Source: Rhodanobacteraceae bacterium (lineage in GTDB: Bacteria > Pseudomonadota > Gammaproteobacteria > Xanthomonadales > Rhodanobacteraceae). Taken from it: 61,309 nt of DNA. Shown here in pieces: positions 44,727 to 54,229 of the stretch. The notes under the pieces are model-generated. The model was not told where the DNA came from and made no database searches. It saw only the letters and a list, made by a program, of their open reading frames with translations. A program made the translations under genes and the position numbers. Numbering within the stretch: the first letter of the stretch is position 1; the number at the start of each line of letters is the position of its first letter. The DNA is taken from assembly GCA_027019085.1 (NCBI GenBank), contig JALUXG010000027.1:1-61309 (forward strand), read 5' to 3'.

Positions 44727-45989
44727 GTGTCACCGAGGCTGCCCGCCACCGCCGTGACACCTGCCCCCGTCACCTCGTCGTTGCCGCGCAACGTGCGCCT
44801 GCTGATCGGCATGCGATTCGCGCGCAGCGTGGGCCAGGGCGCGATGGTTGCCGCCTTCGCACTGTACCTGCATGCACTGGACTGGAGCGCCACGGCCATC
44901 GGCGCGGTGCTGATGGGAGGTTTGCTCGTCGGCAGCGTGCTGACCATGGCCGTCGGGCCGCTCAGCGATCGTGGGCATCGCCGCACTCTCCTGATGGCCT
45001 ACGATGTGCTGCAGATGGCCGCGGCCATCATCGCCATGACCACGGCGACCCCCTGGCTGCTTGTCGTCGCTGCCCTGTTTGGCGGCTACGGACGCGGCGC
45101 CAACGGCGCGGCGGGCCCGTTCTCGCCGATCGAACATGCCTGGATGTCGATCGAATTGCCGATGAAATCACGTGGCCGCGTGTTCAGTCGCAGCATGGTG
45201 TACGGCTTTTCCGGCATGGCGTTCGGCGCCACCCTGGCCGCCGTGCCCGTCTGGGCATTGGGCCACGCGCTCGATGCACAAGCCTACCGGCTGCTGTTCA
45301 TCCTGCCCCTGCTGGGATCGCTGGCGAGCCTTGCCCTGCTGCTGGCCGCACGCGATCCGCAGGCCGCACCCGGCGACACGCCACCCTCGAATCCGTCCAC
45401 CCGCGAACGGCAAGAGGAAAACCGCATGATCGGTCGCGTGGCGCTGGTCAATGCGCTCAACGGATTGTCCATCGGACTCACCGGCCCGCTGATCGCCTAC
45501 TGGTTCGCGGTCAAGTTTCACCGCGGCCTCGATGCCATCGGCCCGGGCCTGGCTGTCGGCTTCCTCCTGGGCACCCTCGGCACCGTGCTGGCCATGCGCA
45601 TGACGCGCCGACGCGGCGCGGTCGGCACCGAACTGCGCCTGCGCGGCGCCGGCCTGGTACTGCTGGTGGCGATGCCTCTGGCGCCCTGGTTCTGGGTGGC
45701 CATGGCGCTGTACATCCTGCGCGGCGCCAGCCTGCGCGGCACCATCGGCATCCGCAACGCGCTGACCATGAGCCTGACCGGCTCCGGGCGGCGCGGCCTG
45801 ACCAGCAGCATCCAGAACATTTCCCTGCAGATCCCGCGCGCCATCGGCCCGGTGCTCGGCGGCGCGCTGTTCCATGCCGGTCACCTCACCGCGCCATTCA
45901 TTGCCGGTGCCGTGCTGCAGGGCATCTACCTGCTGCTGTACGCGAAGTTCTTCGCGCGCCATCCGGCTGCGCAGCCCGAAAGCGCCTGA
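44727..45989 (+). CDS. MFS transporter
   Basis: 420 aa with twelve predicted helices in two halves separated by a polar loop (PGDTPPSNPSTRERQEENR). The A-motif-like loop is GPLSDRGHRRTLLM. The start is a GTG 5 nt after the ETF-QO stop, so the two are probably co-transcribed. The substrate is unknown; it is drug- or sugar-like in general form. Confidence 0.8.
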   Translation: MSPRLPATAVTPAPVTSSLPRNVRLLIGMRFARSVGQGAMVAAFALYLHALDWSATAIGAVLMGGLLVGSVLTMAVGPLSDRGHRRTLLMAYDVLQMAAAIIAMTTATPWLLVVAALFGGYGRGANGAAGPFSPIEHAWMSIELPMKSRGRVFSRSMVYGFSGMAFGATLAAVPVWALGHALDAQAYRLLFILPLLGSLASLALLLAARDPQAAPGDTPPSNPSTRERQEENRMIGRVALVNALNGLSIGLTGPLIAYWFAVKFHRGLDAIGPGLAVGFLLGTLGTVLAMRMTRRRGAVGTELRLRGAGLVLLVAMPLAPWFWVAMALYILRGASLRGTIGIRNALTMSLTGSGRRGLTSSIQNISLQIPRAIGPVLGGALFHAGHLTAPFIAGAVLQGIYLLLYAKFFARHPAAQPESA

Positions 45990-46005
45990 CCGCTACACTG
46001 CCACG

Positions 46006-48093
46006 ATGAACCCGCATCTTCCGCCCTGGATCCGTGCCCCGCTGTTCCGCCTCCTGCGCCGCGGATTTCGCCTGTTGCCGCTGTCCGTCGCGCGTCGTGA
46101 TCGCCTGCGCCAGCGTTTTCTGGATCGCTACGGCGCACTGGTGCCCGATCCGCCGCGCGGGCATGTCCGCGTGCACGCATCGCCATCCCCGCATCGCCCC
46201 GGCGAACGCGCCACGGAACCGGCCATCGGCTACGTCGCCGACCGCGACGCCGCACTGCCGGACCCGCTGCCGGCCACCCTGGTTGCCTTCTACCTGCCGC
46301 AGTTTCACCCCATTCCCGAAAACGATGCCTGGTGGGGCGAAGGTTTCACCGAGTGGCACAACGTGGCACGCGCCCTGCCCCAGTTCGAAGGCCACGCACA
46401 GCCGCGCCTGCCTGGCGCGCTGGGCTTTTACGACCTGCGCGTGGCGGATGTGATGCGCCGGCAGATGGCGCTTGCGCGGCGCTACGGCATCGGCGCGCTG
46501 TGTTTCTACCACTACTGGTTTTCCGGCAAGACGCTGCTGGATACCCCCGCCCGGCAATGGCTGGACGATCCGTCGCTGGACCTGCCGATCTGCCTGTGCT
46601 GGGCCAATGAAAGCTGGTCGCGGCGCTGGGACGGACGCACGGGCGAGACGCTGATCGCGCAGGTGCACGACCCCGAGGACGACCTGGCCTTCATCGCCGC
46701 CATCGCGCCGTGGCTGCGCGATCAACGCTACCTGCGCGTGGGCGGCAAGCCGCTGCTGCTGGTCTACCGCACGGGCCTGCTTCCCGACCCCGTGACGACC
46801 GCGAAGCGCTGGCGCGACTGGTGCCGCGATCACGATGTGGGCGAAATCTTCCTGGCCTGCGTGCACGGCTTCGAGCGCACCGACCCGCGCACGATCGGCT
46901 TCGACGCCGCGGTCGAGTTTCCGCCGAACATGGCCACTCCGAAAAGTATCACCGCGCACCAGTCCCTGCTCAATCCCGGTTACCGTGGCGAGGTGCTGGA
47001 CTGGCGCGAACTGGCCAGTGACTACGCCTCGCGCGCGATGCCCGATTACCCGCTGTTCCCCGCGGTCAACCCGGGCTGGGACAACGAGCCGCGCCGCAGC
47101 GGTCGCGGCCGCGTGTACGCGCACGCCTCGCCACGCGGTTACCGCGACTGGCTGCAGGCCACGCTGATCCATCGCGCGTCCCGCCTTCCGCACGACCATC
47201 GCCTGGTGTTCGTCAACGCCTGGAACGAATGGGCCGAAGGCGCGGTGCTGGAGCCGGACGCACGACTCGGCTTCGCCTGGCTCGAAGCCACCCGGCAGGC
47301 CCTGGTGCGCACCGCCGGTCGCGAATCCCCGCGCACGACCAGGCCCTGCGCCGTGGTGCATGCCTGGTACCCCGAGGTGCTGGGCGAACTGCTCGACGCC
47401 CTGGCTGCGAGCGGCGTGGACTGGCGCATCCTCGTCACCACCGCCCCGGAAAAGGAAGCCGCCGTGCGTGCATGTCTGGCCCGCCATGCGCCCGACGCCG
47501 GACTGGAGATCCACCCCAACCGCGGACGCGACGTGCTGCCGTTCCTGCACGTGGCCAACCGCCTGCTCGACGAAGGCGTGGAGGTGGTGCTGAAACTGCA
47601 CACCAAACGCTCCAGCCACCGCCGTGACGGCGAACGCTGGCGGCGCGACCTGATCGAACGCCTGCTGGCGCCGGCCCGCGCACCGATCCTGGCGCAGCGC
47701 TTGGCCGATGATCCACGGCTCGGCCTGGTCGCACCCGAAGGCCACGTGCAGCCGCTGGACTACTACTGGGGCGCCAACCGCGACAACGTACACCGGCTGG
47801 CTGCATTGCTCGGCATCCCCGAACCCGATGCCGGGCGCGACCGCTTCGTTGCCGGCAACATGTTCTGGCTGCGGCTTGAGGCCCTGCGCCCGTTGCTGGA
47901 CGCGCATCTGGATCCGTGGCGCTTCGAGCCCGAGCAAGGCCAGGTCGACGGCAGCTTCGCGCACGCCATCGAGCGCATCATTGCGCTTGCAGTGCGGGCC
48001 GCCGGCTACCGCATGGACACCGCCGCCCAGCTGTGCGGTGAAACCGAAGCCGAAGGCAGCTATCCGTACGCGCGTCGCGACCCCGGCTCGTGA
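46006..48093 (+). CDS. GH99-like (WbsX) and RgpF-like polysaccharide protein
   Basis: 695 aa. About residues 95-440 form a WbsX/GH99-like domain: AFYLPQFHPIPENDAWWGEG, FTEWHNVARALPQFEGH, CFYHYWFSGKTLL and VNAWNEWAEGAVLEPD. The last about 220 residues resemble rhamnan synthesis protein F (RgpF): DAGLEIHPNRGRDVLPFLHV and VLKLHTKRSSHR. Such fusions occur in O-antigen or capsule clusters, where they modify or build glycans. Here no polysaccharide cluster is adjacent. It lies 16 nt after the MFS gene. Confidence 0.82.
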   Translation: MNPHLPPWIRAPLFRLLRRGFRLLPLSVARRDRLRQRFLDRYGALVPDPPRGHVRVHASPSPHRPGERATEPAIGYVADRDAALPDPLPATLVAFYLPQFHPIPENDAWWGEGFTEWHNVARALPQFEGHAQPRLPGALGFYDLRVADVMRRQMALARRYGIGALCFYHYWFSGKTLLDTPARQWLDDPSLDLPICLCWANESWSRRWDGRTGETLIAQVHDPEDDLAFIAAIAPWLRDQRYLRVGGKPLLLVYRTGLLPDPVTTAKRWRDWCRDHDVGEIFLACVHGFERTDPRTIGFDAAVEFPPNMATPKSITAHQSLLNPGYRGEVLDWRELASDYASRAMPDYPLFPAVNPGWDNEPRRSGRGRVYAHASPRGYRDWLQATLIHRASRLPHDHRLVFVNAWNEWAEGAVLEPDARLGFAWLEATRQALVRTAGRESPRTTRPCAVVHAWYPEVLGELLDALAASGVDWRILVTTAPEKEAAVRACLARHAPDAGLEIHPNRGRDVLPFLHVANRLLDEGVEVVLKLHTKRSSHRRDGERWRRDLIERLLAPARAPILAQRLADDPRLGLVAPEGHVQPLDYYWGANRDNVHRLAALLGIPEPDAGRDRFVAGNMFWLRLEALRPLLDAHLDPWRFEPEQGQVDGSFAHAIERIIALAVRAAGYRMDTAAQLCGETEAEGSYPYARRDPGS

Positions 48094-48123
48094 CGCCGAT
48101 GACGGGCCTGACCTGCAACCGGA

Positions 48124-49449
48124 TCAGGTACCGACCACGTGCGCATGCCCGGGATCACGCGGCAGGCGCACGCGCAGCACCAGTCCCGCAGCGATCAGCA
48201 GAAACAGGCCGGCCAGGCGAATCACGTTCTGCGGGTTCCCGCCCAGGCCATGGTGGTAGAGCAGCGGGATCGTGATGATCTGCGCGATCATCGGCAGCAC
48301 GATGAACATGTTGAACAGCCCCATGTACACCCCCGAACGCTCGGGCGGGATGCTGCTGGCCAGCATGGCGTAGGGATTGCCCATCATGCTCGCCCAGGCA
48401 ATCCCGAAACCGGCCATCGGCAGCAGCATCAGCCAGCGGTCGTGGATCTCCGGCAACACCAGCAAGCCGACGCCACCGGCCACCAGGCTCAGTGCGTGCA
48501 GGCGCTTGACACCCATCCAGCGGGCCAGCGGCACCATGGCGAAGGCGGACAGGAATCCCAGGAAATTGTAGAAGCCGCCGATCTGGCCGGTGATCAGCAC
48601 GGCCTGGTTGAAGCCTGGCGTGTGCGCATCGGTGGTGCCGTACAGCGTCTGCGACAACGACAGGGTGATGTATTCCCAGTAGCAGAACATGGCATACCAC
48701 TGGAACAGCATCATCAGCGCCAGCCGGCGCATGGCAGGGGGCATCTCGCGGATCGCGGAAAGAATCTCGGCCAGGGTGGCCCGCCAGGAGCGCGGCGCCG
48801 CACGCAACCGCGCCTCCTCCTCCGCTGCCAGCGGCAGTTCCGGCGTGGTCCAGGCCGACCAGCCCACGGTGGCGATCGACAGCACGCTGCCGATCAGGAA
48901 GGCCGCGACCACCGCATCGGGAATGCCGTTGGCGCCAGTCGCCGCGGTATGCAGCCCCATCAGTACCAGCAGCGAAGGCGTGAGATAGGCCAGGGTCTGC
49001 GACAAGCCGGTGAAGGCGCTCTGGGTCAGGAATCCCAGCGCATGCTGGCTGCCGTCCAGGCGGTCGCTGACGAATGCGCGGTACGGCTCCATGGTGATGT
49101 TGTTGCCGGCATCGAGGATCCACAACAGGCTGGCCGCCACCCACAGGGCCGGGCTGAACGGCATGGCCAGCAGCGCCAGGCTGCACACGATCGCGCCGAT
49201 CAGGAAGTACGGCGTGCGGCGGCCGAAGCGGGTCACCGTGCGGTCGCTCATGGCGCCGATGATCGGCTGCACGATCAGGCCGGTCATCGGTCCGGCCAGC
49301 CACAACAGGGGCAGGATCGCGTCGTGCGCACCCAGGTACTTGTAGATCGGGCTCATGTTGCTTTGCTGCAGCCCGAAGCTGAACTGGATGCCGAAGAAAC
49401 CGACATTCATGTTCACGATCTGGCCGAAGCTCAGGTGCGGTTTCTTCAT
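48124..49449 (-). CDS. suxC: Sucrose/maltose-type MFS sugar transporter (SuxC-like)
   Basis: 441 aa, twelve helices. The N-terminal segments [20 protein letters not shown] and [12 protein letters not shown], and [17 protein letters not shown], resemble the glycoside-pentoside-hexuronide/SLC45-like sucrose carriers. It is the last gene of a minus-strand locus with an amylosucrase, a TonB receptor and a LacI regulator, the same gene set as the Xanthomonas sux locus. It probably imports sucrose across the inner membrane. Confidence 0.88.
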   Translation of the reverse strand: MKKPHLSFGQIVNMNVGFFGIQFSFGLQQSNMSPIYKYLGAHDAILPLLWLAGPMTGLIVQPIIGAMSDRTVTRFGRRTPYFLIGAIVCSLALLAMPFSPALWVAASLLWILDAGNNITMEPYRAFVSDRLDGSQHALGFLTQSAFTGLSQTLAYLTPSLLVLMGLHTAATGANGIPDAVVAAFLIGSVLSIATVGWSAWTTPELPLAAEEEARLRAAPRSWRATLAEILSAIREMPPAMRRLALMMLFQWYAMFCYWEYITLSLSQTLYGTTDAHTPGFNQAVLITGQIGGFYNFLGFLSAFAMVPLARWMGVKRLHALSLVAGGVGLLVLPEIHDRWLMLLPMAGFGIAWASMMGNPYAMLASSIPPERSGVYMGLFNMFIVLPMIAQIITIPLLYHHGLGGNPQNVIRLAGLFLLIAAGLVLRVRLPRDPGHAHVVGT

Positions 49450-49501
49450 CGTCGTGCTCCACGCCACGGTGTCAGGCTGTCGCCACCTGGCCCCGGGACC
49501 A

Positions 49502-51376
49502 TCATGAACGCACGCCCCAGTGCATGCCCCAGGCAGGCAGGACGCCATCATCACGCATGCCGGGATAGAGCGTCGACCAGCCCGGGCCGGCCATCGTGAC
49601 GGCAACGTCGCGGGAGCTGAAATTGAACATGGCCAGTTCGTGCTCGCCGCGCTTGAGGGTCAGCAGGGCCGGTTCCGATTCGGCCACCACGCAAGGCGCG
49701 CACATACCCAGCAGCGACAACTGTGCACGCGCACGGCACAGGCGATTGAAAAGTGCCCGCACGGCAGCGGGAACGCCGATGCCTTGCGCGGCCAGGTGGA
49801 TGCGTTCCTCGTCCAGCCTTGGGCGCTGCATCCAGCGCCCGTCGGCCTCGATGCGCACGGCATCGCCCGGATCGGCATTGTTGCCCTGGCCCAGTTCGTC
49901 GCCCATGTAGATCATCGGAACCGCACCGACCCAGAAGGCCAGCCCGTACATCAGGGCCAGCCGTGCCATCGACGCCGCATCCGGATCCGCGCGCGGATCA
50001 GCGGGCAGGCCCAGCAACGATGCCGTCATGCCGATGCTCCCGTGCACGTGCTCATCGTGCGCATACTGGAAGGGCGCGCCGCGGCCAAAGCTGGTGGCAT
50101 CGCGTCCCTCGATCCGTCGCGCGGCGCGGGCGATGCGCGCTTCGTAATCCATGCCCGTGCGTTGCAGGTCCTCGCGCAGCACGCCCCAGACGATGTCGTC
50201 GTGGCAGCGCACGTAGGTCAGCCAGCCGGTGGCCGGCGGCAGGTCCAGGGTGACGGCCAGCACATCGCGCAGCACGCCGGCCGACTCCTCGGCCAGCGCC
50301 ACCCAGGAGGCGGCCATCAGGCTGCTCTGGTAGGCCAGCTGGCATTCATGGCCCTGAAGCGCGCCGCGGCCGAAATACGGCAGCAGCTTTTCGGTCGAGG
50401 TGATGGCCTCGGCCTTCAGCAGGCAGGCCGGGGCGCACAGGTCGGCCACCGCACGCAAGGCACCCACCAGCTGATGCACTTCGGGCTCGTTCACGCACGC
50501 CGTGCCACGGCGTTTCCACAGATAGGGCACCGAATCGAGGCGAAACACCTCCACCCCGTGATTGGCCAGGCCCAGCATGGCTTCCGTCATCGCCTGGAAC
50601 ACCACCGGCTGGGCGTAGTTCAGGTCCCACTGGTAGGGATAGAAGGTCGTCCAGACCCAGGCCCGCAAGGCCGGCTCGTAGGTGAAGTTGCCCGGCGCCG
50701 TCTGCGGAAAGACCTGCCCCAGTGCCTGCTCGTACGCATCGACATCCTCTTGCGAGTCCAGGATATGGAACCGGCGCATGTACGCCGGGTCGCCCTTGCG
50801 CGCGGCCTGCACCCAGGGATGGTCGTCAGCGACATGGTTGAGCACGAAGTCGGCGCACAGACTGATGCCGGCCTTGCGCAGGTCGCCGGCCAACGCCGCC
50901 AGATCGTGCATGTCGCCCAGCGACGGCTCGACCTCGTCGAATCGCGAAACGGCAAAACCGCCATCGCTGTCCCCGGCTCGTGCGCGCAGGAACGGCAGCA
51001 GGTGCAGGTAGCCCACACCCAGCGATGACAGATAGGAAATACGCTCGCGCATCCCCTTGAGCGTGCCGCCGAAGCGGTCCACATAAGCCGTGTAACCGAC
51101 CAGCTTGCGTCGAATGAACCAGTCCGGCTGCGCGGCACGCTGCCGGTCCAGCGCCTTCAGTTCCGTCGTACGCCGACCAGCCAGCGCACCGATGCTGCGA
51201 TACAAACCGATGCGCCAGGCATCGAAACCCTCATGCGTCCCGTACAGTGCCGCCAGGCAGTCGTCCAGGCGCGGCGCGACGGCCTCGAAGCGTTCCCGCG
51301 CCACGGATGCCTCGGACTCGGGCCAGCCCTGCGCGAACGCAAGGCTGGCCATCTGCAACGGGGTCTGTACAGACAT
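49502..51376 (-). CDS. suxA: Amylosucrase / sucrose hydrolase (GH13)
   Basis: 624 aa, the family length. Catalytic residues are visible: the nucleophile Asp in VEVFRLDSVPYLWKRRGTAC, the acid Glu in CLLKAEAITSTEK and the third Asp in TYVRCHDDIVWG. DFVLNHVADDHPWVQ and GYTAYVDRFGGTLKG are also typical. It cleaves sucrose and may make alpha-glucan. The ATG at 51374-51376 is preferred to an in-frame TTG at 51409. It lies 29 nt after suxB. Confidence 0.92.
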   Translation of the reverse strand: MSVQTPLQMASLAFAQGWPESEASVARERFEAVAPRLDDCLAALYGTHEGFDAWRIGLYRSIGALAGRRTTELKALDRQRAAQPDWFIRRKLVGYTAYVDRFGGTLKGMRERISYLSSLGVGYLHLLPFLRARAGDSDGGFAVSRFDEVEPSLGDMHDLAALAGDLRKAGISLCADFVLNHVADDHPWVQAARKGDPAYMRRFHILDSQEDVDAYEQALGQVFPQTAPGNFTYEPALRAWVWTTFYPYQWDLNYAQPVVFQAMTEAMLGLANHGVEVFRLDSVPYLWKRRGTACVNEPEVHQLVGALRAVADLCAPACLLKAEAITSTEKLLPYFGRGALQGHECQLAYQSSLMAASWVALAEESAGVLRDVLAVTLDLPPATGWLTYVRCHDDIVWGVLREDLQRTGMDYEARIARAARRIEGRDATSFGRGAPFQYAHDEHVHGSIGMTASLLGLPADPRADPDAASMARLALMYGLAFWVGAVPMIYMGDELGQGNNADPGDAVRIEADGRWMQRPRLDEERIHLAAQGIGVPAAVRALFNRLCRARAQLSLLGMCAPCVVAESEPALLTLKRGEHELAMFNFSSRDVAVTMAGPGWSTLYPGMRDDGVLPAWGMHWGVRS

Positions 51377-51405
51377 CGGAACGGGCCGCTCCCCGAAGCT
51401 TGCGG

Positions 51406-53952
51406 TCAAAGATCATACTGCCAGCTGGCGTAGACCGTGCGGCCCACGATCGAGCGTGCCGTGTTCAGCCCGTTGCCTGTCAGGGTGACCGGGCTCATGT
51501 CGATCTCGGTCAGGCCGATGGTGTTGAACAGGTTGTCCACGTGCAGCGACACACTCATGTTGTCGTCGAGGTAGTAATTGCCGAACACGTTCACCTGCGT
51601 ATAGCCGGGCATCACCAGTCCGTTGGGGTTCGATGCATAGGACTTGGTGGTGCCCACCACCGTCGCGCCGACACTGAAGGTGTCGTAATCGAAGGTCGGG
51701 CTGACCTGATAGATCCAGGTCGCCTGGCGCTGCGGCGCATTGCCCACATCGGCCGGCGTGATGGCGTCGGCGATGATGCGCGAATGGGTGTAGGTGGCGC
51801 CGGCGTGCAGCGTGAAGTGCCCCAGGAACAGGCCGCCTTCCAGCTCCAGGCCGTAGGAACGGTACTTGCGGCTGATCAGGCGCGACACGGTGGAGGTGAC
51901 GTCCTGGTTCTGCTCCTGCGTGGTGGCATAGAAACCGGTGGCAAACAGGCTTGCCTGCGGCGTGTTCCACTTCAGGCCGCCCTCGTACTGCTTGACCACG
52001 TTGACCGCCACACCCTGCGCGGCACGACCGTTGTTCTGGATGCCGCCACCAAACAGCAGACGGTCGGCATTGAAGCGCGCACCCTGGCTGGCCCGTGCAA
52101 ACGCGGCCAGTTCCGGACTGAACGCATAGTTGGCGCCGAACGAATATTCGACGTGGTTCTTTTGGTAGTTGACCGGCTTGGCAGCCAGGTTGTTGACCAC
52201 CGGCACGGTCTGTTCGGGCACCGAGATGACGCCGTCGCGGTTGACGTCCATCACCGTGGTGCCGGTGGCGCCGGCGTAGCTGCCGTTCGCCCGCATGCGG
52301 TCGAAGCGCAGGCCGCCGTCGAAGCGCCAGTTGCCGTCATGCCAGGATGCCGACAGGTAGGGCGCGTCCATCGTGTAATGCACGTCGTAGGACCGCACGC
52401 AGCAATTGCCCCAGTACGGTTCGCCGTAGGCCACCAGGCCGTGGTCGGTCATCTGCTGACCGCTGGCGTTGTACACGTCGAGCAACACTCCATTGTGGCC
52501 CTGCACGGTCTGCAGGTAGGTGTTCCAGTGCCAGTCCTGCACGATGTTCTGTCGCGAATGGTAATAACCCAGCAGAAGGTCGACGTTGCCCATGCCGGTA
52601 TCGAAGCTGCGCTTGAGGGTCAGCTTGTTGGTCATGTTGTTCATGTTGGGCAGCGTGACGTTGAACAGATGCACGCGCTGCGCCAGGCCGTTGCCGCCGA
52701 CCGCCAGTGCGCTCACCGGGGAACCCGCACGCGGGCCGTTGGCGTAGGCCAGTGTTGCGCCTGGACCACCGATTTCCTGCGCCAGGTTGGCGGCCGTGTT
52801 GACCTCGGCCGGATACGGGCCGACGAACGAACCGGAATTGGAGGCAATGCGGAACTGCTCGTGCAGTTTCCAGTCGTTGGCCAGGGTGAACAGGCCCTCG
52901 CCGCCGAAGGCACGCACCTTGGAGGTGTAGCCGTTGCTCAGGTCCGTCACCACGCGATTGCCCTGCGCGTTGACCGCCAGGTCACGCAGGATGTACGGCG
53001 ACTGGATCGCACCGTGCTGCACATTGAAGCCCGGAAGCGAAGTCACGTGGGGGTTGGCATTGCTGCCGGTGATCGAGATCGGTACCGGCAGCCAGGCCGG
53101 CGCATGGTCGTCCAGGTACTGGAAGCTGGCGCGCAGGAAACCGCCGTCGATGTCGTGGGTCAGGTTGCCCATGATCTGCCCGCCATGCACCGCGCCGAAG
53201 CCCAGCCGCTTGGCACTCTCGCCGTCATGCCAGAAACCGCCGACGTGGAAACGCGTGGTCTCGGAAATGGGCTGCCCGTAGTCGAAGTCCACCCGCTTGA
53301 GGTCGTAACCCAGGCCCGTGGTCACCTGGATGCCGCCTTCCTTGTAGCGGCCGGTCTTGGTGATGAAGTTCACCACCGCGCCCGGCGCGTTGCTGGCAAA
53401 CACCGAACTGGAGCCGCCGCGAACCACCTCGACAGTGCGGATGTTGCGGTCGATGCGCAGGAAGGTGTCGGGGGTGGCAAAGGCGATATCACCAAACTCC
53501 AGCACCGGCATGCCGTTGACCTGGTACTGCACGAACTTCGCGCCGCCGGTCGCTACCGGCAGGCCGCGAACGGAAATGTTGGCGTTGCCGGAACCGCCGG
53601 AAGCCTCGGCGCGGATGCCGGGGATGTCGCGCAGCAGGTCGGCGGCACTGCGTGCGCCGCTGTCGCGGATCTGCATCGGATCGAGCGTGCTGACCGAGAT
53701 GCTGGTGTTCATCTTGCTGATCGGCGCCGCCGTGGCGGTCACCACCAGTTGCTGCAGGTTCACCGGGTTGGAAGCGGCCTTGCCCTGCTGGCCGGATGCC
53801 TTGCCGTTTTTGGCGCTGGACTGGCTCTGGCCGGCATCCTGCGCGGCCGCAGCCGGCTTCACCATGGCCGGTTGCGCGGCCCAGGCCGTACCGAACAGGC
53901 CCAGGCTGATGGACACGGCGAGCACGTGCAAACGTACTTTCTTGCTATTCAT
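51406..53952 (-). CDS. suxB: TonB-dependent receptor for sucrose (SuxB-like)
   Basis: 848 aa. The signal peptide (VLAVSISLGLFGTAWAAQPA) is followed by a plug domain (LQQLVVTATAAPISKMNTSI as TonB-box-like region, DLLRDIPGIRAEASGGSGNA, EVVRGGSSSVFASNAPGAVV) and a 22-strand barrel ending in aromatic VYASWQYDL. The ATG at 53950-53952 has GGGGAGG 6 nt upstream. The gene set around it points to sucrose uptake. It is the largest gene of the sux unit and probably the first. Confidence 0.92.
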   Translation of the reverse strand: MNSKKVRLHVLAVSISLGLFGTAWAAQPAMVKPAAAAQDAGQSQSSAKNGKASGQQGKAASNPVNLQQLVVTATAAPISKMNTSISVSTLDPMQIRDSGARSAADLLRDIPGIRAEASGGSGNANISVRGLPVATGGAKFVQYQVNGMPVLEFGDIAFATPDTFLRIDRNIRTVEVVRGGSSSVFASNAPGAVVNFITKTGRYKEGGIQVTTGLGYDLKRVDFDYGQPISETTRFHVGGFWHDGESAKRLGFGAVHGGQIMGNLTHDIDGGFLRASFQYLDDHAPAWLPVPISITGSNANPHVTSLPGFNVQHGAIQSPYILRDLAVNAQGNRVVTDLSNGYTSKVRAFGGEGLFTLANDWKLHEQFRIASNSGSFVGPYPAEVNTAANLAQEIGGPGATLAYANGPRAGSPVSALAVGGNGLAQRVHLFNVTLPNMNNMTNKLTLKRSFDTGMGNVDLLLGYYHSRQNIVQDWHWNTYLQTVQGHNGVLLDVYNASGQQMTDHGLVAYGEPYWGNCCVRSYDVHYTMDAPYLSASWHDGNWRFDGGLRFDRMRANGSYAGATGTTVMDVNRDGVISVPEQTVPVVNNLAAKPVNYQKNHVEYSFGANYAFSPELAAFARASQGARFNADRLLFGGGIQNNGRAAQGVAVNVVKQYEGGLKWNTPQASLFATGFYATTQEQNQDVTSTVSRLISRKYRSYGLELEGGLFLGHFTLHAGATYTHSRIIADAITPADVGNAPQRQATWIYQVSPTFDYDTFSVGATVVGTTKSYASNPNGLVMPGYTQVNVFGNYYLDDNMSVSLHVDNLFNTIGLTEIDMSPVTLTGNGLNTARSIVGRTVYASWQYDL

Positions 53953-54085
53953 CGGAAACCTCCCCAATCGATCGAGTCACGGCCGGGCCCGTATGTCGGA
54001 CCGGCCCTTCGGCAACCGTGGCAAGCTTCCGGAATACGCTCCGTCGGCGGGTGTCACGGTATCTGCGGGGCACCGTAGATGCTCA

Positions 54086-54099
54086 TGCAATCGTTTGCA
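54086..54099. promoter_or_regulatory. LacI-type operator upstream of suxB
   Basis: TGCAATCGTTTGCA is a near-perfect inverted repeat with the central CG typical of LacI/GalR operators. It lies 134 bp upstream of the suxB ATG, in the gap after the LacI regulator gene. It is the probable binding site of SuxR. Confidence 0.75.
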
Positions 54100-54229
54100 A
54101 TGTGCACTGCAACATTTTCGTAACGCTGAAGCTTGAAATCATGTATTTCAACAGATTACGGAGTCACATATGATGCATACGATTGCACTGACGAACGCAT
54201 GAAGCCGTCCACTGTATCCCTGTGACCGT

